64,000 nt of DNA from the NCBI RefSeq assembly GCF_009724245.1, contig NZ_WNNK01000002.1, positions 62,001-126,000 on the forward strand, in the 5' to 3' direction. Origin of the DNA: Pseudomonas spelaei. Lineage in GTDB: Bacteria; Pseudomonadota; Gammaproteobacteria; Pseudomonadales; Pseudomonadaceae. Under the pieces are notes generated by a model. The model did no database searches, was not told the origin of the DNA, and saw only the letters and a program-made list of their open reading frames with translations. The position numbers and the translations under genes are program-made. This document shows, in pieces, positions 33,708 through 43,247 of the stretch (the first letter of the stretch is position 1; each line of letters begins with the position of its first letter).

Positions 33708-34742
33708 ATGTCCAATTCCCTGTTCAGCCTGGGCTTCGGCGTCGGCACTCAGAACCGCCAAGGTGCTTGGCTGGAAGTGTTTTACGCACAACCCCTGCTC
33801 AAGCCATCGGCTGAAATCGTCGCGGCCATCGCGCCGATCCTCGGCTACAGCGAAGGCAACCAGGCAATCACCTTCACCGTCGCCCAGGCTTCGCAGCTGG
33901 CTGACGCACTCAAAGGCGTCGACGCAACCCAGGCCGCCCTGCTGACCCGCCTGGCTGAAAGCCACAAGCCGCTGGTTGCCACGCTGCTGGCCGAAGACGC
34001 CGCGCTGACCTCCACCCCTGAGGCCTACCTCAAGCTGCATTTGCTGTCCCATCGCCTGGTCAAGCCCCATGGCCTGAGCCTGGCCGGTGTGTTCCCGCAA
34101 CTGCCGAACGTGGCGTGGACCAGTCAAGGCGCCATTGACATCGCCGAACTGGCCGAACGCCAACTGGAAGCCCGCCTGCGTGGCGAGTTGCTGGAAGTGT
34201 TCTCGGTGGACAAGTTCCCGAAAATGACCGACTACGTCGTGCCAAGCGGCGTGCGTATCGCTGACGCTGCACGGATTCGCCTGGGCGCCTACGTCGGCGA
34301 AGGCACCACCGTGATGCACGAAGGGTTCGTCAATTTCAACGCCGGCACCGAAGGCCCGGGCATGATCGAAGGCCGCGTGTCGGCTGGCGTGTTCGTCGGC
34401 AAGGGCTCGGACCTGGGCGGCGGTTGCTCCACCATGGGCACCCTGTCGGGCGGCGGCAACATCGTGATCAAGGTCGGAGAAGGCTGCCTGATCGGCGCCA
34501 ACGCCGGTATCGGTATTCCATTGGGTGACCGCAACACCGTGGAATCCGGCCTGTACGTGACAGCCGGAACCAAGGTAAAGCTGCTCGACGAGCAGAACCA
34601 ACTGGTCAAGGTGGTCAAGGCGCGCGAGCTGGCGGGTCAACCTGACCTGTTGTTCCGCCGTAACTCCGAGACCGGTGCCGTGGAGTGCAAAACCCACAAA
34701 TCGGCCATCGAACTGAACGCAGCGCTGCACGCTCACAACTAA
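33708..34742 (+). CDS. dapD: Tetrahydrodipicolinate N-succinyltransferase
   Basis: DapD adds succinyl from succinyl-CoA to tetrahydrodipicolinate, the step before DapC. The 344-residue product is of the longer Pseudomonas-type DapD, with an N-terminal domain and a C-terminal left-handed beta-helix (about 190-300: GAYVGEGTTVMHEGFVNFN, GGGCSTMGTLSGGG). The ATG at 33708 with GAGGTAA upstream matches the family start; the frame extends upstream into the previous gene. It follows the ArsC-family gene by 31 bp and precedes csdA by 69 bp. Confidence 0.96.
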   Translation: MSNSLFSLGFGVGTQNRQGAWLEVFYAQPLLKPSAEIVAAIAPILGYSEGNQAITFTVAQASQLADALKGVDATQAALLTRLAESHKPLVATLLAEDAALTSTPEAYLKLHLLSHRLVKPHGLSLAGVFPQLPNVAWTSQGAIDIAELAERQLEARLRGELLEVFSVDKFPKMTDYVVPSGVRIADAARIRLGAYVGEGTTVMHEGFVNFNAGTEGPGMIEGRVSAGVFVGKGSDLGGGCSTMGTLSGGGNIVIKVGEGCLIGANAGIGIPLGDRNTVESGLYVTAGTKVKLLDEQNQLVKVVKARELAGQPDLLFRRNSETGAVECKTHKSAIELNAALHAHN

Positions 34743-34811
34743 GCAGCGACTCGATGCCACTGGCGGGCTGCACCTTTGCGGTGTAGCTCGCTTATACGAG
34801 TCTTGATCACC

Positions 34812-36017
34812 ATGCTAGTGCCCTCTCCCTGGCGCGCCGACTTTCCGGCCATCGCCACCCTGCAACGGCAAGACCAGACCTACCTGGACAGCGCCGCCAC
34901 CACGCAAAAACCTCAAGCCCTGCTGGACGCCATCAGCCATTACTACGCCAATGGCGCAGCCAATGTGCACCGTGCCCAGCATTTGCCGGGCGCCCATGCA
35001 ACCCAGGCCTTTGAGGACAGCCGCAACAAAGTGGCGCAGTGGCTCAATGTCGGCGACGACGGGCAGATCATCTTCACCCACGGCGCGACGTCTGCGCTGA
35101 ACCTCCTGGCCTATGGCCTCGAACATCTTTTCAAGCCCGGCGACGAGCTTGTCATCAGCGCCCTGGAACACCACGCCAACCTGCTGCCCTGGCAGCAACT
35201 GGCCAAACGTCGGGAGCTTGAGCTGGTGGTGTTGCCGCTCGACAACGACGGCCTGATCGACCTGGAAGCCGCCGCCCGACTGATCGGCCCGCGTACCCGA
35301 CTGCTGGCAGTGAGCCAACTGTCCAATGTGCTCGGCGCCTGGCAGCCGTTGCCACAGTTACTGGCGCTGGCCAAGGCTCACAACGCCATGACCGTGATCG
35401 ACGGCGCCCAAGGCATTGTCCACGGTCGCCATGATGTGCAGGCCCTGGGCTGCGACTTCTATGTGTTCTCCAGCCACAAACTCTACGGCCCGGACGGCGT
35501 CGGCGTGCTTTACGGCCGCACCGAGGCGCTGCACCACCTGCGCCATTGGCAGTTTGGTGGCGAAATGGTGCAACAGGCCGACTACCACAGTGCCAGCTTC
35601 CGGCCGGCGCCTCTGGGTTTCGAGGCAGGAACACCGCCGATTGCCGGAGTGATTGGCCTGGGGGCGACCCTCGACTACCTGACCTCACTGGATCAACCAG
35701 CGGTGATGGCTCACGAAGCCGCACTGCATGACTATCTGTTGCGTGGCTTGAAAGCGCGCAATGGCGTACGGCTACTGGGTTCACCGCACGTGGCCCTGGC
35801 CAGCTTCGTGGTGGAAGGCGTGCATAACGCCGACCTCGCCCACCTGCTGACCGAGCAGGGCATTGCGGTGCGGGCCGGTCATCATTGCGCGATGCCGTTG
35901 CTCAAGGCGATGCAGTTGTCAGGCGCGATCCGTGTGTCCCTGGCGCTGTACAACGACTCCGACGACCTGGAGCGTTTCTTTGAAGCGCTGGATCAGGCAC
36001 TGGACATGCTGCGATGA
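34812..36017 (+). CDS. csdA: Cysteine desulfurase CsdA
   Basis: CsdA takes sulfur from cysteine as an enzyme-bound persulfide and gives it to CsdE. The 401-residue, fold-type I PLP enzyme has the Schiff-base lysine K223 in FSSHKLYGPDGVGVLYG and the catalytic Cys C359 in RAGHHCAMPLLKAM, characteristic of group II desulfurases. The ATG at 34812 gives the family start. The csdE start overlaps its stop by 4 bp, so the pair is coupled; tcdA lies just beyond on the opposite strand. Confidence 0.95.
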   Translation: MLVPSPWRADFPAIATLQRQDQTYLDSAATTQKPQALLDAISHYYANGAANVHRAQHLPGAHATQAFEDSRNKVAQWLNVGDDGQIIFTHGATSALNLLAYGLEHLFKPGDELVISALEHHANLLPWQQLAKRRELELVVLPLDNDGLIDLEAAARLIGPRTRLLAVSQLSNVLGAWQPLPQLLALAKAHNAMTVIDGAQGIVHGRHDVQALGCDFYVFSSHKLYGPDGVGVLYGRTEALHHLRHWQFGGEMVQQADYHSASFRPAPLGFEAGTPPIAGVIGLGATLDYLTSLDQPAVMAHEAALHDYLLRGLKARNGVRLLGSPHVALASFVVEGVHNADLAHLLTEQGIAVRAGHHCAMPLLKAMQLSGAIRVSLALYNDSDDLERFFEALDQALDMLR

Positions 36018-36427
36018 GCCTGCCCGCGGATGCGGTTGCCGCGCTGGAAGCCTTTCAGGCAGTCACCAGCTGGGAGCAACGTGCGCGCATGCTGATGCAA
36101 TGGGGCGAGCGGCTACCGGCCTTGGCGGACGAAGATAAGGTCGACGCCAACCTGGTGCAGGGCTGTGAAAGCCTGGTGTGGTTGGTGGGGCGTTTACACA
36201 ACGGCCATTGGCAGTTTGCTGCCAGCAGTGATGCACGGCTGATTCGCGGGCTGGTGGCGCTGTTGCTGGCACGGGTCAACGGGTTGTCTGCCGCTGAACT
36301 GCAGGCCGTTGACTTGCCGGGCTGGTTTGAGCAACTGGGCCTGTCGCGGCAGTTGTCACCGTCGCGTAGCAACGGCCTGAATGCAGTATTGCAGCGCATG
36401 CGGGAATTAAGCCGTACGCAACACTAA
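36014..36427 (+). CDS. csdE: Sulfur acceptor protein CsdE (SufE family)
   Basis: CsdE accepts persulfide sulfur from CsdA and passes it on; in E. coli it interacts with TcdA/CsdL. The 137-residue SufE-fold protein has the acceptor Cys C51 in LVQGCESLVWL and the conserved C-terminal segment LSPSRSNGLNAVLQRM. It overlaps csdA by 4 bp. A REP doublet begins right at its stop codon. Confidence 0.94.
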   Translation: MSLPADAVAALEAFQAVTSWEQRARMLMQWGERLPALADEDKVDANLVQGCESLVWLVGRLHNGHWQFAASSDARLIRGLVALLLARVNGLSAAELQAVDLPGWFEQLGLSRQLSPSRSNGLNAVLQRMRELSRTQH

Positions 36428-36521
36428 ATGTGGGAGCTGGCTTGCCTGCGATGGCGGCGGGTCAGTCAATACTGCTTTAACTGATACACCGCCATCGCAG
36501 GCAAGCCAGCTCCCACATTTT
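36428..36521. repeat. REP doublet between csdE and tcdA, T-type
   Basis: An inverted pair, TGTGGGAGCTGGCTTGCCTG and its complement CAGGCAAGCCAGCTCCCACA, fills the convergent gap between csdE and tcdA and could act as a bidirectional transcription stop. Confidence 0.93.
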
Positions 36522-36543
36522 GATTTGCATCCGGCAGTGAGGC

Positions 36544-37353
36544 TCAGGTTGCCTTGACCCGCTCCGAAGGCCTGCGCACCCCAGCCACAATCTTGTCCAC
36601 CGCCTTGGTGGCTGCCACCATGCCAAACGTCGCCGTCACCATCATCACCGCGCCAAACCCGCCGGCGCAGTCCAGCTTCACGCCATCGCCGACAAAACTC
36701 TTCTGCAAACAGATGCTCCCGTCCGGCTTCGGATAGCGCAGTTGCTCCGTGGAAAACACACACGGCACGCTGTAATGACGGGTCACTGTACGGGAGAAGC
36801 CGTAGTCACGACGCAAGGTCGAACGCACTTTCGACGCCAGCGGATCATTAAACGTACGGTTCAAGTCACACACCTGAATCAACGTCGGATCAATCTGCCC
36901 ACCCGCGCCGCCAGTGGTGATGATCTGGATCTTGCGCCGCTTGCACCAGGCAATCAGCGCCGCCTTGGCGTTGACGCTGTCGATGCAGTCGATCACGCAA
37001 TCGATGGTGGGGGTGATGTACTCGGCCATGGTGTCGCGGGTGACGAAGTCCGTCACCGCGTGCACGGTGCAATCAGGATTGATCCCACGCAGGCGCTCGG
37101 CCATGACTTCGACCTTGGCCCTGCCCACAGTGCTGTCCAGCGCATGCAACTGGCGGTTGCTGTTACTGACACAGACATCATCCAGGTCAAACAGCGAAAT
37201 CTCGCCCACGCCACAACGGGCAATGGCTTCCGCCGCCCAGGAGCCGACACCGCCGACGCCGACGATCGCCACATGGGCCGCCTTCAAGCGTTCCAGGCCT
37301 TCAATGCCATACAAGCGGGCGACGCCGGCAAACCGTGGATCTTCTGTACTCAT
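36544..37353 (-). CDS. tcdA: tRNA threonylcarbamoyladenosine dehydratase TcdA
   Basis: TcdA (CsdL) is an E1-like enzyme that cyclises t6A37 of tRNA to ct6A using ATP. The 269-residue protein has the dinucleotide loop VAIVGVGGVGSWAAEAIARC and the E1 core segments DDVCVSNSNRQLHAL and DCIDSVNAKAALIAWCKRR. The ATG at 37353 was preferred to that at 37359 because the GGGG ribosome site is 8 bp from it. Convergent pairing with csdA-csdE matches the known functional link between these proteins. Confidence 0.94.
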   Translation of the reverse strand: MSTEDPRFAGVARLYGIEGLERLKAAHVAIVGVGGVGSWAAEAIARCGVGEISLFDLDDVCVSNSNRQLHALDSTVGRAKVEVMAERLRGINPDCTVHAVTDFVTRDTMAEYITPTIDCVIDCIDSVNAKAALIAWCKRRKIQIITTGGAGGQIDPTLIQVCDLNRTFNDPLASKVRSTLRRDYGFSRTVTRHYSVPCVFSTEQLRYPKPDGSICLQKSFVGDGVKLDCAGGFGAVMMVTATFGMVAATKAVDKIVAGVRRPSERVKAT

Positions 37354-37379
37354 GACCATTACCCCAAAAACCGGCGCGT

Positions 37380-37385
37380 ATTATA
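37380..37385 (-). promoter_or_regulatory. Candidate -10 box of tcdA
   Basis: TATAAT on the minus strand lies about 27 bp before the tcdA start, in the 218-bp divergent gap between tcdA and the NdvB-like gene. The matching -35 region is poor. Confidence 0.4.
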
Positions 37386-37571
37386 GGGCGTTGCCGCGAC
37401 AAGTTCGAAGCTTCCAGCTACAAGTTAAGAACTTAGATGGACTTTCGCTGCCCAATGACCGGTTTTTCTCGGCTTGCTGTACGGTCAGTGAAAGGCCGGT
37501 GTAGGATGCGCGCCGTTCGGCGCAAGCCGACACCTCTTTTCGTTCCACACCCTTTGGAACCCGAAATCGCC

Positions 37572-40166
37572 ATGTCATCGCGTAAATTTGGACTCAACCT
37601 GGTGGTGGTGCTGGCAATTGCCGCGCTGTTCACCGGCTTCTGGGCGCTGATCAACCGCCCGGTCACTACCCCTAACTGGCCTGAGCAGATCTCCGGTTTT
37701 TCCTACTCGCCGTTCCAGCAAGGCCAGTTCCCGCAGAAAGACCAGTACCCGACCGACGACCAGATGCGTCAGGATCTTGCGATCATGAGCAAGCTGACGG
37801 ACAACATCCGTACCTACTCGGTCGACGGCACCCTGGGGGATATCCCCAAGCTGGCAGAAGAGTTCGGCCTGCGGGTGACCCTGGGGATCTGGATCAGCCC
37901 GGACCTTGAGCGCAACGAGCGCGAGATCCAGCGTGCCATCGAGATCGCCAACAGCTCCCGCAGCGTGGTACGGGTAGTGGTGGGCAACGAAGCCCTGTTC
38001 CGCGAAGAAATCACCCCTGAAGCGCTGATCGTGCTGCTGGATCGAGTGCGTGCCGCCGTCAAGGTGCCGGTGACCACCTCCGAGCAATGGCACATCTGGG
38101 AAAAGAACCCGCAACTGGCCAAGCACGTCGACCTGATCGCCGCCCACATCCTGCCGTTCTGGGAATTTATCCCGATGGATAAGGCTGGCCAGTACGTACT
38201 CGACCGTGCCAGGGACCTGAAGAAATTGTTCCCGAAAAAGCCGCTACTGCTGTCGGAAGTTGGCTGGCCGAGCAACGGACGTATGCGCGGTGGCAATGAA
38301 ACGTCGCCGGCAGACCAGGCGATTTACCTGCGTACGCTGGTGAATAAACTGAACCGCCAAGGCTACAACTACTTCGTGATCGAGGCCTTCGACCAGCCTT
38401 GGAAAGTCAGTGACGAAGGCTCCGCCGGCGCCTATTGGGGCGTTTACAACGCCGCACGCCAACAGAAATTCAATTTTGATGGCCCGGTCGTCGCGATCCC
38501 GCAATGGCGGGTACTGGCGATCGGCTCGGTGGTGCTTGCGCTGCTGTCCCTGACGTTGCTGATGATCGACGGTTCGGCCTTGCGCCAGCGTGGCCGGACT
38601 TTCCTGACTTTTATCGCGTTCCTCTGCGGATCGGTACTGGTGTGGATCGGCTACGACTACAGCCAGCAATACAGCACATGGTTCAGTTTGACGGTAGGTT
38701 TCCTGCTGGCACTCGGTGCCCTCGGGGTGTTTATCGTGTTGCTGACCGAGGCCCACGAACTGGCGGAAGCGGTCTGGACTCACAAGCGCCGGCGTGAATT
38801 CCTGCCGGTTGAAGGTGATTCGGACTACCGCCCGAAGGTCTCGATCCACGTGCCTTGCTACAACGAGCCACCGGAGATGGTCAAACAGACCCTCGATGCC
38901 CTGGCCGCCCTCGACTATCCGGACTACGAAGTCCTGATCATCGACAACAACACCAAGGACCCGGCTGTGTGGGAGCCGGTGCGCGACTACTGCGAAACCC
39001 TGGGCCCGCGCTTCAAGTTCTTCCATGTCTCGCCCCTGGCCGGTTTCAAGGGCGGCGCGCTGAACTACCTGATCCCGCATACCGCCAAGGATGCCGAAGT
39101 GATCGCGGTGATCGACTCCGATTACTGTGTTTCGCCGAACTGGCTCAAGCACATGGTGCCGCACTTCGCCGACCCGAAAATCGCCGTGGTGCAATCACCG
39201 CAGGATTATCGCGACCAGAACGAAAGCACCTTCAAGAAGCTCTGCTACGCGGAATACAAAGGCTTCTTCCATATCGGCATGGTCACCCGTAACGACCGCG
39301 ATGCAATCATCCAGCACGGCACCATGACCATGACCCGTCGCTCGGTGCTTGAAGAGCTGGGCTGGGCCGACTGGTGCATTTGCGAGGACGCCGAACTGGG
39401 CCTGCGCGTATTCGAGAAAGGCCTGTCGGCGGCGTACTACCACGACAGCTACGGCAAGGGCCTGATGCCCGATACCTTTATCGACTTCAAGAAACAGCGT
39501 TTCCGCTGGGCCTACGGGGCGATTCAGATTATCAAGCGGCACACCGCCAGCCTCTTGCGCGGCAAGGACACCGAACTGACCCGTGGCCAGCGTTACCACT
39601 TCCTCGCGGGCTGGTTGCCGTGGGTAGCGGATGGCATGAACATCTTCTTCACCGTGGGCGCCCTGTTGTGGTCGGCGGCGATGATTATCGTACCGACGCG
39701 GGTTGACCCGCCGCTGCTGATTTTCGCGATCCCGCCGTTGGCGCTGTTTGTGTTCAAGGTCGGCAAGATCATCTTCCTCTACCGTCGTGCGGTGGGTGTG
39801 AACCTCAAGGATGCGTTCTGCGCGGCGTTGGCCGGGCTGGCGTTGTCCCACACCATCGCCAAGGCGGTGCTGTACGGTTTCTTCACCACCAGCATTCCTT
39901 TCTTTCGCACACCGAAAAACGCCGATAACCACGGTTTCTGGGTAGCGATTTCCGAAGCACGGGAAGAGATGTTCATCATGCTGCTGTTGTGGGGCGCGGC
40001 GCTGGGGATTTACCTGGTGCAAGGCCTGCCAAGCAATGACATACGCTTCTGGGTAGTGATGTTGCTGGTGCAATCGCTGCCGTATGTGGCGGCCTTGATC
40101 ATGGCGTTCCTGTCATCGCTGCCGAAACCTTCGGCACCGGAGCCGGAACCCGCTCCAGTGGGCTAA
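37572..40166 (+). CDS. ndvB: NdvB-like beta-1,3-glucan synthase (GH17-GT2 fusion)
   Basis: This 864-residue inner-membrane protein makes or remodels beta-1,3-glucans; the P. aeruginosa relative NdvB makes cyclic periplasmic glucans tied to biofilm antibiotic tolerance. A first helix (10-30) is followed by a GH17 domain (about 35-300) with probable acid E140 in VVGNEALF and nucleophile E229 in LLSEVGWPSNG. Then come membrane helices, a GT2 domain (about 425-680) with VIDSDY, CEDAELGLRV and QRFRW at 642-646, and more helices. ATG at 37572 was chosen; upstream codons lack membrane or family character. A terminator follows. Confidence 0.88.
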   Translation: MSSRKFGLNLVVVLAIAALFTGFWALINRPVTTPNWPEQISGFSYSPFQQGQFPQKDQYPTDDQMRQDLAIMSKLTDNIRTYSVDGTLGDIPKLAEEFGLRVTLGIWISPDLERNEREIQRAIEIANSSRSVVRVVVGNEALFREEITPEALIVLLDRVRAAVKVPVTTSEQWHIWEKNPQLAKHVDLIAAHILPFWEFIPMDKAGQYVLDRARDLKKLFPKKPLLLSEVGWPSNGRMRGGNETSPADQAIYLRTLVNKLNRQGYNYFVIEAFDQPWKVSDEGSAGAYWGVYNAARQQKFNFDGPVVAIPQWRVLAIGSVVLALLSLTLLMIDGSALRQRGRTFLTFIAFLCGSVLVWIGYDYSQQYSTWFSLTVGFLLALGALGVFIVLLTEAHELAEAVWTHKRRREFLPVEGDSDYRPKVSIHVPCYNEPPEMVKQTLDALAALDYPDYEVLIIDNNTKDPAVWEPVRDYCETLGPRFKFFHVSPLAGFKGGALNYLIPHTAKDAEVIAVIDSDYCVSPNWLKHMVPHFADPKIAVVQSPQDYRDQNESTFKKLCYAEYKGFFHIGMVTRNDRDAIIQHGTMTMTRRSVLEELGWADWCICEDAELGLRVFEKGLSAAYYHDSYGKGLMPDTFIDFKKQRFRWAYGAIQIIKRHTASLLRGKDTELTRGQRYHFLAGWLPWVADGMNIFFTVGALLWSAAMIIVPTRVDPPLLIFAIPPLALFVFKVGKIIFLYRRAVGVNLKDAFCAALAGLALSHTIAKAVLYGFFTTSIPFFRTPKNADNHGFWVAISEAREEMFIMLLLWGAALGIYLVQGLPSNDIRFWVVMLLVQSLPYVAALIMAFLSSLPKPSAPEPEPAPVG

Positions 40167-40184
40167 AAACCTGCGCAATGCACT

Positions 40185-40210
40185 AAACGGCGGCCTCTGG
40201 CCGCCGTTTT
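40185..40210 (+). terminator. Terminator after the ndvB-like gene
   Basis: AAACGGCGGCC, a three-base loop and GGCCGCCGTTTT form an 11-bp stem 19 bp after the stop codon and end in a T run. Confidence 0.88.
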
Positions 40211-40259
40211 GCTATAAGATAACGGCCATTTTGTGAGACTTGGCCCAGGCTAATGCTTT

Positions 40260-40352
40260 ATGTGGGAACGGGCTTGCCCGCGATAGCGTCATGTCAGGCG
40301 GCATCTCATTTGAATGTGCCGCCGCCATCGCGGGCAAGCCCGCTCCCACATT
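40260..40352. repeat. REP doublet upstream of dapE, G-type
   Basis: An inverted pair, TGTGGGAACGGGCTTGCCCG and the complement CGGGCAAGCCCGCTCCCACA, lies in the gap between the ndvB-like gene terminator and dapE. It is the same subtype as the one near 5 kb. Confidence 0.93.
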
Positions 40353-40422
40353 GACCTTCGTCGACCCAAGCCTCTATCCACATTCGTCCTGCGCCCACCA
40401 CATGCTTTCCGGAGTTATTTAC

Positions 40423-41574
40423 ATGACGGCCCACGCCGACCTTTCGCCGACCCTCCAACTCGCTATCGACCTGATCCGTCGCCCGTCGGTGACGCCGATC
40501 GACGCCGATTGCCAGAAGCTGATGATGCAGCGCCTCGGCGACGCCGGTTTTGCGCTTGAGCCAATGCGCATCGAGGATGTGGATAACTTCTGGGCCACCC
40601 ACGGCAAACACGAAGGCCCGGTGCTGTGCTTCGCCGGTCACACCGACGTGGTGCCAACCGGTCCGGTAACGGCCTGGCACAACGATCCGTTCGACGCATT
40701 GATCGACGAACACGGCATGCTCTGCGGCCGTGGCGCGGCGGACATGAAAGGCAGCCTGGCCGCGATGCTAGTGGCCTCGGAGCGTTTCGTCACTGACTAC
40801 CCGGACCACAAGGGTTCCGTCGCCTTTCTGATCACCAGCGACGAAGAAGGCCCGGCACACCACGGCACCAAAGCCGTGATCGAACGCCTGGCAGCCCGCA
40901 AGGAGCGTCTGGACTGGTGCATCGTCGGCGAGCCGTCGAGCACCACCCTGGTGGGCGATGTGGTCAAGAATGGCCGTCGTGGCTCCCTCGGTGCCACCCT
41001 GACCGTTCGCGGCGTACAAGGCCACGTCGCTTACCCGCACCTGGCGAAGAACCCGATCCACCTGGCGGCCCCGGCCCTGGCCGAACTGGCCGCCGAGCAT
41101 TGGGACGACGGCAACACCTTCTTCCCGCCGACCAGCTTCCAGATTTCCAACCTCAATTCCGGCACCGGCGCTACCAACGTGATCCCCGGTGACCTGACGG
41201 CGGTGTTCAACTTCCGCTTTTCCACCGAGTCCACCGTCGAAGGCCTGCAACAGCGGGTTGCGGCGATTCTCGACAAACATGGCCTGGACTGGCATGTGGA
41301 GTGGGCGCTGTCGGGCCTGCCGTTCCTCACCGAGCCCGGCGCGCTGCTCGATGCCGTGTCTGCGAGCATCAAGGCCATCACCGGTCGCGAGACCAAGGCA
41401 TCCACCAGCGGTGGCACCTCCGACGGGCGCTTTATTGCGACCCTCGGTACTCAAGTGGTGGAACTGGGTCCGGTCAACGCGACCATTCATCAGGTCAACG
41501 AGCGCATCCTCGCCAGCGACCTCGACGTGTTGACCGAAATTTATTACCAGACCCTGATCAAGTTGCTCGCCTGA
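40423..41574 (+). CDS. dapE: Succinyldiaminopimelate desuccinylase
   Basis: DapE hydrolyses N-succinyl-LL-diaminopimelate, the step after DapC. The 383-residue M20 zinc peptidase has metal-site motifs [27 protein letters not shown] and [11 protein letters not shown], and the dimerisation domain near 180-290. ATG at 40423 was chosen because the longer frame reads through the REP doublet. The rlmA start overlaps its stop (TGATG), so the two are coupled. Confidence 0.96.
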   Translation: MTAHADLSPTLQLAIDLIRRPSVTPIDADCQKLMMQRLGDAGFALEPMRIEDVDNFWATHGKHEGPVLCFAGHTDVVPTGPVTAWHNDPFDALIDEHGMLCGRGAADMKGSLAAMLVASERFVTDYPDHKGSVAFLITSDEEGPAHHGTKAVIERLAARKERLDWCIVGEPSSTTLVGDVVKNGRRGSLGATLTVRGVQGHVAYPHLAKNPIHLAAPALAELAAEHWDDGNTFFPPTSFQISNLNSGTGATNVIPGDLTAVFNFRFSTESTVEGLQQRVAAILDKHGLDWHVEWALSGLPFLTEPGALLDAVSASIKAITGRETKASTSGGTSDGRFIATLGTQVVELGPVNATIHQVNERILASDLDVLTEIYYQTLIKLLA

Positions 41575-42383
41575 TGCTTGCTTGCCCCATTTGCAGTGCG
41601 CCACTGAACGAAGTGGACAATGGCGTGGCCTGCCCGGCCGGGCACCGTTTCGACCGGGCGCGCCAGGGTTACCTGAACCTGTTGCCGGTGCAGCACAAGA
41701 ACAGCCGTGACCCCGGTGACAACCTGGCCATGGTTGAAGCCCGCCGCGACTTTCTCAACGCCGGACATTACGCCCCAGTGGCCAAGCGCCTTGCGCAATT
41801 GGCCGCTGAACGCAAGCCCCAGCGCTGGCTGGACATCGGCTGTGGCGAGGGTTACTACACCGCACAAATCGCCGATGCCCTGCTGCGCGCCGATGGTTAT
41901 GCCCTGGATATTTCCAAGGAAGCGGTCAAGCGTGCCTGCAAGCGTAACCCGACGCTGACCTGGTTGATCGCCAGCATGGCCCGGGTGCCGTTGGCCGATG
42001 CCAGCTGCCAATTCCTCGCCAGCGTGTTCAGCCCGCTGGACTGGCAAGAGGCCAAGCGCCTGCTCAGCCCGGGCGGCGGTTTGATGAAGGTTGGCCCGAC
42101 CAGCGGTCACCTGATGGAGCTGCGCGAGCGCCTGTACGACGAAGTGCGTGAGTACACCGACGATAAGCACTTGGCGTTGGTGCCCGAAGGCATGAGCCTG
42201 CAACACAGCGAAACCCTGGAGTTCCAGCTCAGCCTGGCCGACCCCAAGGACCGCGCCAACCTGCTGGCCATGACGCCCCACGGCTGGCGCGCCAGTGCCG
42301 AACGGCGAGCGCAAGTGATTGAAGACCCGGAGCCGCTGCGGGTCACTGTTTCGATGCGCTACGACTATTTCGTGCTTCAATAA
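41574..42383 (+). CDS. rlmA: 23S rRNA (guanine-N1)-methyltransferase RlmA
   Basis: RlmA methylates N1 of G745 (or G748 in relatives) in 23S rRNA. The 269-residue protein begins with a zinc-binding motif (CPICSAPL followed by CPAGHRFDRARQGYLNLL), then a class I methyltransferase domain with SAM motif WLDIGCGEGYYTAQIA. RlmA(I), the usual Gram-negative type, is the likely subtype; the exact target base was not established here. Its ATG shares one base with the dapE stop. Confidence 0.9.
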   Translation: MLACPICSAPLNEVDNGVACPAGHRFDRARQGYLNLLPVQHKNSRDPGDNLAMVEARRDFLNAGHYAPVAKRLAQLAAERKPQRWLDIGCGEGYYTAQIADALLRADGYALDISKEAVKRACKRNPTLTWLIASMARVPLADASCQFLASVFSPLDWQEAKRLLSPGGGLMKVGPTSGHLMELRERLYDEVREYTDDKHLALVPEGMSLQHSETLEFQLSLADPKDRANLLAMTPHGWRASAERRAQVIEDPEPLRVTVSMRYDYFVLQ

Positions 42384-42459
42384 GCCTTTGTTTTTTGGCC
42401 TCTTGGGCCGACCCTGAACCCGCGAATGGATTTTCGAAATCCCGCAACGAGGAACATCC

Positions 42460-42837
42460 ATGCGCCAACCTGATATCGAGATTTACCTCAAGGACGCCGA
42501 CGTCGACCACAAGGCCATCGCCGCCTGGCTGGGTGCCGCGCTGGGCCCATGCACCGATTGGGTCCAGCGAGGTCAGACCTACAAGTGCAAGGCCGGCAGC
42601 GTGCCAGTCACCTGGCTGCCGAAAGCCGTCGGCAAGTGGAACAGCCTGTACCTGGAAAGCGACCAGACCCCATGGGAAGACGACATCGCCTGCGCCCGCG
42701 CCGCCTTTGCCGCGCTGAACGTCGAAGTGCGCTGCGCACCGGGTAGCTGGGTCGAGGAAGAAGGCGAAGAAAGCGCTGACACCTGGATTCGTATCAGCGA
42801 AGACGGTGAAGAGCAGATCACCTGGAAAACGGCCTGA
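42460..42837 (+). CDS. Conserved hypothetical protein, acidic, 125 residues
   Basis: The function is not recognised. The product has no signal peptide or membrane helix, two Cys (in GPCTDWVQRGQTYKCKAG) and a second part rich in Glu and Asp (WVEEEGEESADTWIRI). Codon use is like the neighbouring core genes, and a spaced GAGGAA lies ahead of the ATG, supporting a real gene. It lies 76 bp after rlmA and before a REP doublet and the cold-shock gene. Confidence 0.75.
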   Translation: MRQPDIEIYLKDADVDHKAIAAWLGAALGPCTDWVQRGQTYKCKAGSVPVTWLPKAVGKWNSLYLESDQTPWEDDIACARAAFAALNVEVRCAPGSWVEEEGEESADTWIRISEDGEEQITWKTA

Positions 42838-42860
42838 TCTAAAGCTGCGAACCCGTTTAA

Positions 42861-42953
42861 AAATGTGGGAGCTGGCTTACCTGCGATAGCATCACTGTGG
42901 CCTGTCTGATAGACCGCGGTGTCTGCATCGCAGGCAAGCCAGCCCCCACATTT
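42861..42953. repeat. REP doublet before the cold-shock gene, T-type
   Basis: An inverted pair, TGTGGGAGCTGGCTTACCTG and the complement CAGGCAAGCCAGCCCCCACA with two mismatches from the subtype consensus, fills the convergent gap between the 125-residue hypothetical gene and the cold-shock gene. Confidence 0.9.
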
Positions 42954-42985
42954 GATCGGGTTACCAGAACAAGATCTGCTCAGGC

Positions 42986-43195
42986 TTACAACCCCACCAC
43001 ATCCTCAGCCTGCAAGCCCTTCTCACCGCTCACCACGGCGTATTCAACTTGCTGGCCCTCGGCCAGGGAACGGTGCCCTTCACCGCGAATGGCGCGATAG
43101 TGCACAAACACATCCTTGCCATCTTCACGCTGGATAAAGCCATAACCCTTGGCGTCGTTGAACCACTTCACATTGCCGGTCTCGCGCGTTGCCAT
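42986..43195 (-). CDS. Cold-shock domain protein
   Basis: This 69-residue single-domain CSP binds single-stranded RNA/DNA. Both RNA-binding motifs are present: [12 protein letters not shown] (RNP1-like) and DVFVHY (RNP2). The ATG at 43195 ([12 protein letters not shown]) has GGGAG 8 bp upstream; the longer frame from 43237 lacks a ribosome site. A strong promoter lies upstream. Which paralogue this is (CspA, CapB, CspD) cannot be fixed from sequence alone. Confidence 0.95.
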   Translation of the reverse strand: MATRETGNVKWFNDAKGYGFIQREDGKDVFVHYRAIRGEGHRSLAEGQQVEYAVVSGEKGLQAEDVVGL

Positions 43196-43247
43196 CTGTT
43201 TTGCTCCCATGGTTTTTATTGTTGAGTCAGTAAGCATTGAACTGCCG

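Noticed and set aside
28331..42953. Regular inverted repeats that might suggest a CRISPR array
   Set aside because: They are dispersed inverted pairs several kilobases apart with no spacers of constant length and no cas genes; they are REP doublets.
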